A DNA stretch of 64,000 bases from Parapedobacter deserti (GTDB taxonomy: Bacteria; Bacteroidota; Bacteroidia; Sphingobacteriales; Sphingobacteriaceae), in the NCBI RefSeq assembly GCF_042646065.1, contig NZ_JBHRTA010000022.1:186001-250000 (forward strand). The letters run 5' to 3'. Shown here in pieces: positions 1-8,081 of this stretch (the stretch's first letter is position 1; every line of letters starts with the position of its first letter). The notes below the pieces were generated by a model. The model had not been told where the DNA came from. It did no database searches and saw only the letters and a list, made by a program, of their open reading frames with translations. A program made the translations under genes and the position numbers.

Positions 1-473
1 AGCTAAAAAGCAAGATCCGACCGATTGCTTTCGACCAAAGCCAGATCACCGACGGCTCACACCTGCTGGTCTTCGCAGCTTGGGACAACTATAGCGCTGA
101 ACGGATAGACCACGTCTTTGCCCGTATCGCATCCGAACGCGGACTCCCTCCCGATTCGTTTGATGATTACAAGACGCGGCTGAAAAACATCTATCTAACC
201 AGATCCGCGGATACAAATTTTGAGCATGCTGCCCGGCAAGCGTATATTGCTTTTGGTTTGGCTATTGCCGCCGCTGCAGAACTTCAAGTGGATGCAACGC
301 CCATGGAAGGCTTTGACAATGCTGCACTCGACGAACTATTGCAGTTGCCTCAACAAGGACTTAAAAGTGTGACACTGTTGCCCTTGGGCTATCGCGACCA
401 GGAAAACGATTGGTTGGTCAAGCAGAAAAAAGTACGCATGTCTAAGGATGAACTGATTCTTAGGATTGCGTAA
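1..473 (+). CDS. NAD(P)H-dependent nitroreductase-family protein, C-terminal part
   Basis: The gene begins before the window; the open frame has its first whole codon at base 3 and ends at TAA 471-473, leaving about 156 codons. The visible part has the nitroreductase-type central stretch (HLLVFAAWDN) and the C-terminal segment LLPLGYRDQENDWL followed by KQKKVR, which matches the family's usual end. Members are FMN flavoenzymes, usually dimeric and cytoplasmic, reducing nitro compounds or quinones with NAD(P)H. The FMN-binding N-terminus cannot be seen, so the substrate class cannot be narrowed. A TTG inside the frame at 258 is not the true start, because the frame stays open and conserved upstream of it. 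Confidence 0.75.
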   Translation, partial: LKSKIRPIAFDQSQITDGSHLLVFAAWDNYSAERIDHVFARIASERGLPPDSFDDYKTRLKNIYLTRSADTNFEHAARQAYIAFGLAIAAAAELQVDATPMEGFDNAALDELLQLPQQGLKSVTLLPLGYRDQENDWLVKQKKVRMSKDELILRIA

Positions 474-541
474 GTACCTCATTTTTTTCAAAATATCCAT
501 GCAAAATGCCAATTAATCCGCTGGATTTAAAAACAAATGTT

Positions 542-549
542 TAATTTTG
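542..549 (+). promoter_or_regulatory. Putative -7 promoter box for the superoxide dismutase gene
   Basis: TAATTTTG matches the Bacteroidota -7 consensus TAnnTTTG in all fixed positions and lies 38 bp before the dismutase ATG. No convincing TTG -33 element is visible at the usual 19-21 bp upstream. Confidence 0.45.
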
Positions 550-587
550 GTTGTATTTAAAGCTGTAAATCAAATCTCTTACCCCTT

Positions 588-1352
588 ATGGCAACGACCA
601 ACAGAAGAAATTTTTTACGGACTACCATTGGCATTTCGGCAGCAACAGTTGCATCTACCGCCATGGGTGTCAATCCACTAAACACATTAGTGGGATGCAG
701 TTCACCGAACGCTACTGGTGATTCATCAGGCGGCGGATCAGACGATCCTCTCCAGTTTTCCCAAGATCCATTGGGATACGAATATGATGCATTGGCACCC
801 CACATTGATGCGCGGACAATGGAAATTCATTACACCAAGCACCATACCGCTTACATTTCCAACGTAAATGAGGCGATTCAGGCGGAAGAGGTAACTTATT
901 CCTCGCCCGAAGAGCTATTTGCTAACATCTCGAAATTATCTGCAAAGATACGGAACAACGGTGGCGGTGCCTGGAACCACTCGTTTTTCTGGAAATCGCT
1001 GCGTGCGCCAGTGGATGGTAACGCGCCAAGCGGCGAGTTGGCTGACGCCATCAATGGAGCCTTTGGTTCATTCGATCAATTTAAAGAACAATTTGCCGCT
1101 GCAGGCGCCGGCAGGTTCGGTTCGGGTTGGGCTTGGCTGGTAAGCGACAACGGCACATTGAAAATTGGCTCTACCCCCAATCAGGACAATCCGCTGATGG
1201 ACGACGTAGAAATAAAAGGCAGACCGCTGCTAGGGCTCGACGTATGGGAACATGCGTATTATTTGCACTACCAAAACCGGAGGCCAGAGTACATCACCAA
1301 TTGGTGGAATGTGGTCAACTGGGACTTTGTTGCGGAGCAATTGAACGGGTAG
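588..1352 (+). CDS. Exported Mn/Fe superoxide dismutase, Tat-type lipoprotein signal
   Basis: Superoxide dismutase (2 superoxide to H2O2 and O2) of the Mn/Fe family, 254 aa against about 200 for cytosolic forms. The extra N-terminus carries a twin-arginine motif (NRRNFLR, residues 5-11), a hydrophobic stretch, and a lipobox-like LVGC ending at Cys37, so the enzyme is probably folded with its metal in the cytoplasm, exported by Tat and lipid-anchored. Metal ligands are visible as His81 (MEIHY), His131 (WNHSFFW), Asp218 and His222 (GLDVWEHAYY). The NQDNPL motif and the glycines before WNH favour Mn or cambialistic use over strict Fe. Flanked by a promoter box upstream and a strong terminator downstream, so probably transcribed alone. 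Confidence 0.93.
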   Translation: MATTNRRNFLRTTIGISAATVASTAMGVNPLNTLVGCSSPNATGDSSGGGSDDPLQFSQDPLGYEYDALAPHIDARTMEIHYTKHHTAYISNVNEAIQAEEVTYSSPEELFANISKLSAKIRNNGGGAWNHSFFWKSLRAPVDGNAPSGELADAINGAFGSFDQFKEQFAAAGAGRFGSGWAWLVSDNGTLKIGSTPNQDNPLMDDVEIKGRPLLGLDVWEHAYYLHYQNRRPEYITNWWNVVNWDFVAEQLNG

Positions 1353-1384
1353 TTTAGCCAATGGCTTGATACCACCAAATAAAA

Positions 1385-1429
1385 AAATAAAAAATCCCAA
1401 CGATCGAAAATCATTGGGATTTTTTATTT
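1385..1429. terminator. Bidirectional intrinsic terminator
   Basis: A perfect 16-bp inverted repeat (1385-1400 and 1414-1429) has a CCCAA/TTGGG core flanked by A and T runs on both sides. It sits between the convergent dismutase and SRPBCC genes and can end transcription from both. Confidence 0.85.
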
Positions 1430-1451
1430 GGTATGAAAATCAGCTCGAAGC

Positions 1452-1853
1452 TTATTTTTCTAGTATCTCCTTTAACTTCCCTACCTGCGCATCCACTAAT
1501 TTTTGCAACGGCTTCGCAGCCAGCATCTTCATCATCATATTAAGCTCCGCTTCAACGACCAGCGACGCTAGTGTAGCGTGATCGCCCTGAGGCTCTACTC
1601 TCCACCGGAGCGTTACGTCAAACGGTACTTTCTCCGACGGCCCGAATACCACTTCACTATTTTCATTCCGATTGTTCACTTTGATGGAGAGCTTTGCCAT
1701 ATTCTTGATGGCAAAACTCGCCGTGTCGCGTGTCGACGACCAGTTGTAAGCTTCCTCTGGCATCAGTTGCTGATGGTTGTTGCAATCAGCCAGAAAACCG
1801 TATACTTCAGCTACCGGCCTGTTTACGACCACTTGATTGTCAATAACAGTCAT
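1452..1853 (-). CDS. SRPBCC-fold (START/polyketide cyclase-like) protein
   Basis: A 133-residue protein with the helix-grip pattern of the SRPBCC superfamily: an N-terminal strand and helix (VVVNRPVAEVYGFLAD), a central run of beta strands, and a long C-terminal helix (LQKLVDAQVGKLKEIL). Such proteins bind hydrophobic ligands in a cavity; no catalytic residues can be assigned. The start is ATG at 1853. A TTG three codons upstream (1862) is possible but less likely. It lies about 18 bp downstream of pyrE on the same strand, so the two are probably co-transcribed; that gives no functional link beyond position. Confidence 0.75.
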   Translation of the reverse strand: MTVIDNQVVVNRPVAEVYGFLADCNNHQQLMPEEAYNWSSTRDTASFAIKNMAKLSIKVNNRNENSEVVFGPSEKVPFDVTLRWRVEPQGDHATLASLVVEAELNMMMKMLAAKPLQKLVDAQVGKLKEILEK

Positions 1854-1871
1854 TGATAACAATTGAATTTC

Positions 1872-2522
1872 TCACTCGTGGTCAGGCGACCAATTTGCGG
1901 GGTTTGCTCGCCACTTTTCCAGCAGTTCGATGTCATTGTTCAAAATATAGTTATGCTTGGCGGCAACCGCTAAAAGGGTGTCATAATCGCATAAGCTGAG
2001 GTATCTGCACTTTGCATCAGCAAAGTTTTTTTCCGCTTCCGAAAAGCCGTAAGTGAAAATGGAAACCAGACCAACCACGTTACAATCAGCATCTCGCAAC
2101 GCTTGAACAGCCTGTAAACTGCTTTTGCCGGTGGAAATCAGATCTTCAACAACCACCACACGTTGCCCACTGACAACTTCTCCCTCTATTTGATTTTGTC
2201 GACCGTGGTCTTTCGAACTGCTCCTCACATAAGTGAAGGGCAGCCCTAAGTCTTGTGCCACCAACACTCCCTGTGGTATGCCCGCAGTGGCGACACCGGA
2301 AATCATTTGTACCGAACCGAATTCCTCTTGGATCAATTCGGAGAGCTTTTGGCGAATATACGTACGGATCGGCGGATGGGACAAAGCTACACGATTGTCG
2401 CAGTAAATCGGCGACTTCCAACCCGATGCCCAAGTAAAAGGTTTTTTGGGTTGTAATTTAATTGCTTTAATTTGCAATAATGATTCGGCAACTTTTTGTG
2501 CAACCTCATTCATATTATTCAT
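1872..2522 (-). CDS. pyrE: Orotate phosphoribosyltransferase
   Basis: Converts orotate and PRPP to orotidine 5'-phosphate in de novo UMP synthesis; cytoplasmic homodimer. The PRPP-binding signature VVVVEDLISTGKSS is intact, as is the flexible-loop segment with SSSKDHGR. Length (216 aa) is normal. Two ATG starts are available, at 2522 and 2513. The upstream one lies 4 nt after a full TAnnTTTG box (2534-2527), so it may be used on a leaderless mRNA; the downstream one aligns better with the usual N-terminus. The gene is divergent from the Nudix gene, whose ATG (2521-2523) overlaps the 2522 start, and it is followed by the SRPBCC gene. Confidence 0.95.
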   Translation of the reverse strand: MNNMNEVAQKVAESLLQIKAIKLQPKKPFTWASGWKSPIYCDNRVALSHPPIRTYIRQKLSELIQEEFGSVQMISGVATAGIPQGVLVAQDLGLPFTYVRSSSKDHGRQNQIEGEVVSGQRVVVVEDLISTGKSSLQAVQALRDADCNVVGLVSIFTYGFSEAEKNFADAKCRYLSLCDYDTLLAVAAKHNYILNNDIELLEKWRANPANWSPDHE

Positions 2523-3138
2523 GGCGCAAATCTATAAAATTTATATGAACCAATCCGCCCTCGTTTTGGCAGATTTTATACCCAAAAACCTTACCAATGT
2601 TCAATCAATTGATCATCAAGATCTTGACTTGGAAAAACTTTTCAAGCAAGTGAAAGATCACGCAGCCCCCGTAACCTATTTCCTATTAATAAAAAAGCCG
2701 AAAGACATTTTCAGCTCGATTAAAAAACAAGTAAAGGTAATTAAAGCCGCCGGCGGGTTAGTAAAAAATGGAGACGGCAATTATTTGTTTATTTATCGGT
2801 TGGGAAAATGGGACTTGCCAAAAGGAAAAATAGATGCTGGAGAATCCATGAAGCAAGCTGCTGTACGCGAAGTCGAGGAGGAATGCGGCATTAAGGTGGA
2901 CTATCTGGGAACGAAACTGATGACCAGCTACCACGTTTATGTCATGAAAGGGGAGTTGGTGCTCAAAAAGACCAATTGGTACGAGATGGCCGTTAATAAA
3001 GTGCCCAAGCTAAAGCCGCAACTCGAAGAGGATATCACCGAAGCCGCATGGCTGAGCAAGGGTAAGTTCAACAAGGTCAGGAAAAACACTTATCCGCTGA
3101 TTGCGGATATCTTGGATACGGTAGCAGTCAGTCATTAG
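2521..3138 (+). CDS. Nudix hydrolase
   Basis: A 205-residue protein with a complete Nudix box at about residues 102-124: GKIDAGES, then REVEEECGI at the expected spacing. This is the metal-binding signature of enzymes that hydrolyse nucleoside diphosphates linked to another moiety. The preceding WDLPKGK is also typical. The substrate is not evident; an N-terminal domain of about 70 residues precedes the Nudix fold. The start is taken as ATG 2521, giving MAQIYKIYMNQSAL; ATG 2545 is an alternative. An upstream extension to 2446 would lie inside pyrE and is unlikely. It diverges from pyrE and overlaps the coaD 3' end by 11 bp. Confidence 0.88.
   Translation: MAQIYKIYMNQSALVLADFIPKNLTNVQSIDHQDLDLEKLFKQVKDHAAPVTYFLLIKKPKDIFSSIKKQVKVIKAAGGLVKNGDGNYLFIYRLGKWDLPKGKIDAGESMKQAAVREVEEECGIKVDYLGTKLMTSYHVYVMKGELVLKKTNWYEMAVNKVPKLKPQLEEDITEAAWLSKGKFNKVRKNTYPLIADILDTVAVSH
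2527..2534 (-). promoter_or_regulatory. Putative -7 box for pyrE, inside the Nudix coding region
   Basis: TAGATTTG on the minus strand, a full match to TAnnTTTG, ends 4 nt before the pyrE ATG at 2522. A TTG lies 16 bp further upstream (2553-2551), shorter than the usual 19-21 bp spacing. Confidence 0.5.
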
Positions 3139-3625
3139 CGCGCCCTGCAACTGTTGATTTACGTGTCACGGCACTCATCACTGCTTCTGGCACCAGTTGA
3201 CTTGCGTCGCCATTGTTGATAAGAATCTCGCGGATGATGGTGGATGATATATGGGATAAACCGCTACTGCTAACCAGAAATATTGTCTCGATGCCCGGGT
3301 CAAGTACCGTATTATTTTGGGCGATGGCTTTCTCAAACTCAAAGTCCCCAGCGTTTCGCATGCCTCGCAAGATATAGCGGGCGCCCACTTCACGGCAAAA
3401 ATCAACAGTAAGCCCTTCAAATCGAACAGGTTTGATAGAATCCCGGTTTCGGAACACATGATGAATAATCTCCACCCGCTCATCGTGGCTAAAAAAGCCC
3501 TTCTTTGTTGTGTTCGTTCCAACAGCCACGTATATTTTGTCAAAAAGCAGCGCCGCACGTTCGATAATGTCTACATGCGCATTAGTGATCGGGTCAAAAG
3601 AACCGGGGAATACAGCGATTTTCAT
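3128..3625 (-). CDS. coaD: Phosphopantetheine adenylyltransferase
   Basis: Catalyses 4'-phosphopantetheine + ATP to dephospho-CoA + PPi, the penultimate step of coenzyme A synthesis. The protein is 165 aa from ATG 3625. It begins MKIAVFPGSFDPITNAH, which contains the nucleotidyltransferase T-x-x-H motif (TNAH in place of the more usual TxGH), and has the late ISSTIIR motif that binds ATP phosphates. A 15-residue upstream extension in frame is unlike the family and was excluded. Last gene of the DUF3822-rsmD-coaD operon, 62 bp after rsmD; its end overlaps the convergent Nudix gene. Confidence 0.95.
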   Translation of the reverse strand: MKIAVFPGSFDPITNAHVDIIERAALLFDKIYVAVGTNTTKKGFFSHDERVEIIHHVFRNRDSIKPVRFEGLTVDFCREVGARYILRGMRNAGDFEFEKAIAQNNTVLDPGIETIFLVSSSGLSHISSTIIREILINNGDASQLVPEAVMSAVTRKSTVAGRAND

Positions 3626-3687
3626 GCTTATCTTTTTTCCAAAAATAGCTGATTCCGGCGGCAATGACAAGTCAAGTCAACCCTACT

Positions 3688-4221
3688 TTATAGCTGATAA
3701 AACGAAAACGACGAGTACCCATATTTCCGTGTATCGATCAGGTTCGCATGCGCGCCGACAGTGCGTGTCGACGAGTGCTCCAAGACCAATATGCCACCGG
3801 GTTTCAACATTCCCCTTTTAAGTACCTGGTCCGGAAGCTGGGGAAGCTGGGGAAGATCATATGGGGGATCCGCAAATATAAAATCAAATTTCTCGGCACA
3901 CGCCGCAATAAATTTCAGCGCATCTGCTTTAATGGCTTTAATCGCGCTCAGGTTCAGCTTGCTGGCTGTATCCTTTATAAACCGTGCACATTTGAAGTGG
4001 ATATCGACAGCCACAACTTCGGCAGCACCCCGGGAGGCCAACTCAAACGCTAGATTACCTGTGCCAGCAAACAGATCCAACGCGTGTATCTCCTTGAAAT
4101 CCATGCGATTTTGCAGGATATTGAAAAGTGCTTCCTTGGCCATGTCCGTTGTTGGACGGACCGGAAGAGTCGCCGGCGGATGCAATCGCAAACCCGCATG
4201 GCTCCCTCCTATTATCCGCAT
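3688..4221 (-). CDS. rsmD: 16S rRNA (guanine-966 N2)-methyltransferase RsmD
   Basis: SAM-dependent methyltransferase that modifies G966 of 16S rRNA in the assembled small subunit. The 177-residue sequence starts with MRIIGGSHAG and RPTTDMAKEALFNIL, both typical of RsmD, then shows motif I (LDLFAGTGNLAFE) and the catalytic motif IV DPPYDLPQ for exocyclic N2 methylation. It overlaps the upstream DUF3822 gene by 10 bp and precedes coaD; the rsmD-coaD pairing is very common across bacteria. Confidence 0.94.
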   Translation of the reverse strand: MRIIGGSHAGLRLHPPATLPVRPTTDMAKEALFNILQNRMDFKEIHALDLFAGTGNLAFELASRGAAEVVAVDIHFKCARFIKDTASKLNLSAIKAIKADALKFIAACAEKFDFIFADPPYDLPQLPQLPDQVLKRGMLKPGGILVLEHSSTRTVGAHANLIDTRKYGYSSFSFYQL

Positions 4222-5021
4222 ACTACGAGACCGAAAAGCGTAAGGAATCGATGCTTGAGTTGCATCAGTTCTTCGGGGACAGCAACCCCAGTAAGCGATC
4301 CACTATCCAGGAATGCCGTGGTCCACCCGTATTCAGAAAGCAACCCGTGACGTTCGTCACCCAAGGCTATATCTCCCGATAAGTAAATGTGAGGCTTTTT
4401 ATTTACCCAGTCAACATGTTCCAGCACGGAAAGCAGGTAATAGGTAAAGTCGGCTGTGCTATATGTTTCAAAATCGTTACCGTAGATGAACTTTCCCTGA
4501 TCAAACAGGCAGATCGCCATCCGGGACGACGTGATGTCGAGCACCACGACAGGGTTGTCTGCTCCGGTGCCAAACGCTGCTGTACTGCACAGCAACACCT
4601 GTATGAAAGGATAAGCTTGCAGCAGCGGAAAGCGCGCAGTAAAAGGCGCTAAATCCAGCCTATTAGCCTGATAGAGCATGTTTACACCAAGCGATGCGAT
4701 GGTTGACACCTCAAAATTTACAAGGCCTTCGTCGGGGAGGTAGCGCCGGTAAACTTGTTGATAGGTATCATCAAATACCTCGGTAGGAACAAACATGTAG
4801 CGACTATCAAAAACGGATACCTTCACGTGTTGGAAACTGCGGCCCAACAGATTTTCGACCGCTTGCGGCACAAGGGCTGAATCATAGGTCTGCAACGCTT
4901 TCAACCTCCTTGCTTGGTCTACAATAGCCAACGCGCACTCATCCTGTGCCACCGTTGCAAGCAAGGTGTAGCCAGCCGTCCGCTGCATGTCGAAATCTGC
5001 CGAAGTATACGTGATCATCAT
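4212..5021 (-). CDS. DUF3822 family protein
   Basis: A roughly 269-residue protein of a Bacteroidota family of unknown function, first gene of the operon with rsmD and coaD. No signal peptide or membrane segment. The second half contains VVVLDITSSRMAICLFDQGK followed by FIYGNDF, which resembles the phosphate-1 hairpin of actin/Hsp70-like ATPases (DxGxxxT-type), and later IYLSGDI, comparable to the adenosine-motif region; an actin-like fold is inference. The start is ATG 5021 (ATG 5018 also possible). A TTG at 5036 is excluded because it lies inside the gene's own -7 promoter box. Confidence 0.8.
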   Translation of the reverse strand: MMITYTSADFDMQRTAGYTLLATVAQDECALAIVDQARRLKALQTYDSALVPQAVENLLGRSFQHVKVSVFDSRYMFVPTEVFDDTYQQVYRRYLPDEGLVNFEVSTIASLGVNMLYQANRLDLAPFTARFPLLQAYPFIQVLLCSTAAFGTGADNPVVVLDITSSRMAICLFDQGKFIYGNDFETYSTADFTYYLLSVLEHVDWVNKKPHIYLSGDIALGDERHGLLSEYGWTTAFLDSGSLTGVAVPEELMQLKHRFLTLFGLVVCG

Positions 5022-5033
5022 TATTCGCCGTGA

Positions 5034-5065
5034 CAAACTTACTTAGATAAATTCGTTGTACCAAA
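5034..5065 (-). promoter_or_regulatory. Promoter of the DUF3822-rsmD-coaD operon
   Basis: On the minus strand, TTTG (5065-5062) is followed after 20 bp by TAAGTTTG (5041-5034), a full match to the Bacteroidota -33/-7 consensus with ideal spacing. The ATG follows 12 nt after the box. Confidence 0.72.
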
Positions 5066-5073
5066 CTTTTGGG

Positions 5074-5081
5074 TACCTTTG
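5074..5081 (+). promoter_or_regulatory. Putative -7 box for the RecD-like helicase gene
   Basis: TACCTTTG matches TAnnTTTG fully and ends 3 nt before the GTG start at 5085. It lies beside the divergent DUF3822 promoter; a TTG at 5056-5058 is only 15 bp upstream, so the -33 element is unclear. Confidence 0.55.
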
Positions 5082-5084
5082 AGG

Positions 5085-6506
5085 GTGCATATCGCTGAAT
5101 TAATTGCCAGTCGTTTTCCACTGCAGCCAACGGCGCAACAACAGGAGGCATTCCGGCAAATCGCTGCCTTCCTCGAGTATGCGGACAACGCAAGCTGTTT
5201 TGTACTCACCGGGTATGCCGGTACAGGTAAAACAACCGTAATCAGCACGTTAACCAGCGTTGCCCCAGCGCTGAACATGCGCACTGTGCTACTTGCCCCC
5301 ACGGGCCGGGCAGCAAAGGTGATGAGCAATTATTCGGGCAGGAAGGCCTCCACCATACACAAGAAAATTTACCGAAAAAAGAGTGCCTTATCCCCTGACA
5401 TGGCATTTGGCATGGCAGACAACCCGCATACTGACACGTTGTTCATCGTAGACGAGGCATCGATGATCTCGAACGAACGCCTTTCTTTCAACGGCAGAAG
5501 CCTCCTCGAAGATTTGGTCAGTTATGTAAGTAACGGCGAAAATTGCCGGTTGATGTTTGTAGGCGACATGGCACAGCTGCCCCCTGTCGGGCTATTGCAG
5601 AGTCCCGCATTGGATGGCGGATGGCTTAGCCGGAACTTCGGAATTCGGGTATTCGGCTACGAGCTTACTGTGGTGGTCCGGCAGGAAAAGCATTCGGGGA
5701 TTCTCCATAATGCCACAGCAATCCGGGCTCAATTGCAAGAAACACAAGATACGCCTTCAACCCCAGCGTTTCCACGATTTATGGTAAAAGGTTATCCAGA
5801 TATATTCCGCATGACCGGCGAACGGCTGATCGAAGGGTTGCATTATGCCTACGACAAATACGGGATGGAAAACACCATCGTGATTTGCCGCTCAAATAAA
5901 AATGCTAACTTATACAATCAGCATATCCGCAACCGCATCCTATTCAGGGACGAAGAACTGACTGGGGGCGACTACATCATGGTGGTGCGTAATAATTATT
6001 ACTGGCTCTCGGCCGACTCAAATCGAACCGGATTCATTGCAAACGGCGACATGGCACGGGTGCGCAGGGTGCGCAATCTCCATGAGCAGCACGGGTTCCG
6101 GTTTGCGGACGTCAGTCTGGAGTTTATGGACACTGATGAGATCGAACCGATAGACTGCCGGGTGATTCTTGACACCCTCTACAGCGATGCACCAAGTTTG
6201 CAACCGGCGGATCAACAGCGCTTCTTTGAGGCTGTCATGGCAGATTACGCTGACATTGCAGATAAAAAAGAACGCATGACTGCGCTGAAGGCCGACCCAT
6301 ACTACAACGCACTGCACATCAAATTCGCCATGGCTGTTACCTGCCATAAAGCCCAGGGCGGGCAATGGCAAGCGGTGTTTGTCGATCAAGGTTACCTCAC
6401 CGACGAGTTGCTGGATATCGAATTTCTCCGGTGGCTCTATACGGCCTGCACCCGTGCAACCAAAGAACTATTTCTGGTCAATTTCAGCGAGAAGTTTTTC
6501 CAGTAG
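5085..6506 (+). CDS. RecD-like SF1 DNA helicase / AAA ATPase
   Basis: A 473-residue superfamily 1B helicase. Motif I (GYAGTGKTT), motif Ia (LLAPTGRAAKVM), motif II (LFIVDEASMI), motif III (LMFVGDMAQLPPVG), motif V (AVTCHKAQGGQW) and motif VI (LYTACTRATKEL) are all present and in order, resembling the core of RecD without its N-terminal RecBC-contacting domain. Such short RecD-like proteins occur widely in Bacteroidota; their exact role in repair or recombination is not established here. The start is uncertain: TTG 5079 lies inside the -7 box, so GTG 5085 is preferred. It diverges from DUF3822-rsmD-coaD. Confidence 0.88.
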   Translation: MHIAELIASRFPLQPTAQQQEAFRQIAAFLEYADNASCFVLTGYAGTGKTTVISTLTSVAPALNMRTVLLAPTGRAAKVMSNYSGRKASTIHKKIYRKKSALSPDMAFGMADNPHTDTLFIVDEASMISNERLSFNGRSLLEDLVSYVSNGENCRLMFVGDMAQLPPVGLLQSPALDGGWLSRNFGIRVFGYELTVVVRQEKHSGILHNATAIRAQLQETQDTPSTPAFPRFMVKGYPDIFRMTGERLIEGLHYAYDKYGMENTIVICRSNKNANLYNQHIRNRILFRDEELTGGDYIMVVRNNYYWLSADSNRTGFIANGDMARVRRVRNLHEQHGFRFADVSLEFMDTDEIEPIDCRVILDTLYSDAPSLQPADQQRFFEAVMADYADIADKKERMTALKADPYYNALHIKFAMAVTCHKAQGGQWQAVFVDQGYLTDELLDIEFLRWLYTACTRATKELFLVNFSEKFFQ

Positions 6507-6618
6507 CGGCTTACGATCACCGATCTTCACAAAAATATTACAAGTCATGGTAAACATACCGCATACCCAATTGTATTTTTACCGAACACCAATCGTTAAG
6601 ATCGTTTAGAACCGTAAC

Positions 6619-8010
6619 ATGAAAGAAGAAAGCAAGGCAGGGTATGCCCTGAATGTGCATCAAAACGGCCAAGCCACTAACCACGCTACTAAAACCCCTT
6701 TCAATGACCACAACACGCCGAAACCTGTATTACGCATGGTGGATGCGATCGTCATCATCGTTGGTGTGGTCGTCGGTGCCGGCCTCTTCCGTACGCCTAG
6801 TTTGGTGGCCGCCAATACGGGTAGCTCGGAAATGTTTGTGTTGGTTTGGTTGCTGGGTGGATTCGTCTCCCTGGTCGGTGCGCTATGTTATGCGGAGCTC
6901 AGTACGTCATTTCCCAACACCGGGGGCGATTATCATTTTTTGATGCGTGCCTTCGGAAAGCGCTTTGCTTTTTTATTCGCTTGGGCGAGGGTCAGCGTTA
7001 TTCAAACCGGGTCAGTTGCACTGCTCGCTTATATTGTAGGCGATTACATCTCGCAATTATATCCCCTTGGCGAATTCGCCTCCGCGCTCTACGCCGGGCT
7101 GGTCGTCATCGCGCTTACTGCGATCAACATCGTTGGTGTCCAGTTTGGTGCAGGCACGCAAAAGTTATTGCTTTCCATACAATTTGCCGGACTATTAATG
7201 GTTGTTATCGCCGGGTTTTTGTTTACCCCTTCTGCCTCAGAGCTGAGCGCCCTGCCTAGCGCCGAAGGGAACACGACCGCACTGGGACTTGCCATGGTAT
7301 TCGTCCTGCTCACATTTGGCGGATGGAATGAAGCAGGTTATATCTCCGCTGAGTTGAAGAGTGGTTCCCGGAAAATGGTCCATGTATTGATAATCAGCAT
7401 ATTGATTATTACTGCAATATATTTACTGATCAATCTTGCATTCCTAAATGTGCTAGGTATTGAGCGGATGGCAGTCTCCGATGCGGTAGGTGTAGATCTA
7501 ATGCGTGCGACTATGGGAGAGCCCGGTGTGGTCCTCATCGGTGTGCTGGTAGCTATGATGGCATTAACCTCCGTTAATGCAACCATATTTACTGGAGCCC
7601 GAACAAACTATGCACTGGGACGCGATTTCAAAATATTCGGTTTTTTGGGAAAATGGAACACCAAAACCTCCACCCCGGTCAATGCCCTGATCGTGCAATG
7701 CCTCGTGGCACTGGCCCTGATCGGTTTGGGGGCGGTGACTCGCAACGGGTTTCAGTCGATGGTGGATTTTACCGCTCCAGTATTTTGGTTTTTTTTCCTG
7801 GCGATCGGTATCGCTCTATTTGTGTTGCGTAAAAAGGAACCGAATACACCACGCCCCTTCAAGGTGCCTTGGTATCCGCTTACGCCGATCATTTTTTGTG
7901 CTTCATGCGCGTATTTGCTTTATGCCAGTTTGGCCTATACAGGCGTAGGCGCATTGGTAGGCGTGGCGATATTGGCGCTGGGCACGCTGTTTTTCTTCTT
8001 TATCCGATAA
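6619..8010 (+). CDS. APC-superfamily amino-acid permease
   Basis: A 463-residue inner-membrane transporter of the amino acid-polyamine-organocation superfamily, with about 12 hydrophobic segments. The first helix has the diagnostic glycine-rich break GVVVGAGLFRTPS. After the sixth helix comes FGGWNEAGYISAELK, comparable to the conserved loop of the family. The C-terminus has RPFKVPWYPLTPI, also typical. The hydrophilic N-terminus of about 38 residues is longer than usual. Substrate is not determined by the sequence; exchangers for neutral amino acids are the closest in feel. No obvious operon partners. Confidence 0.85.
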   Translation: MKEESKAGYALNVHQNGQATNHATKTPFNDHNTPKPVLRMVDAIVIIVGVVVGAGLFRTPSLVAANTGSSEMFVLVWLLGGFVSLVGALCYAELSTSFPNTGGDYHFLMRAFGKRFAFLFAWARVSVIQTGSVALLAYIVGDYISQLYPLGEFASALYAGLVVIALTAINIVGVQFGAGTQKLLLSIQFAGLLMVVIAGFLFTPSASELSALPSAEGNTTALGLAMVFVLLTFGGWNEAGYISAELKSGSRKMVHVLIISILIITAIYLLINLAFLNVLGIERMAVSDAVGVDLMRATMGEPGVVLIGVLVAMMALTSVNATIFTGARTNYALGRDFKIFGFLGKWNTKTSTPVNALIVQCLVALALIGLGAVTRNGFQSMVDFTAPVFWFFFLAIGIALFVLRKKEPNTPRPFKVPWYPLTPIIFCASCAYLLYASLAYTGVGALVGVAILALGTLFFFFIR

Positions 8011-8081
8011 GGCAAGATAACAGCTCCGAAACAAGTCTTGGTAATAAATTGTTTATAAATAACTGATGTGTAACACAAAAA

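Noticed and set aside
3761..4243. 160-codon frame antisense to rsmD
   Set aside because: Shadow of rsmD, which has full motifs on the other strand.
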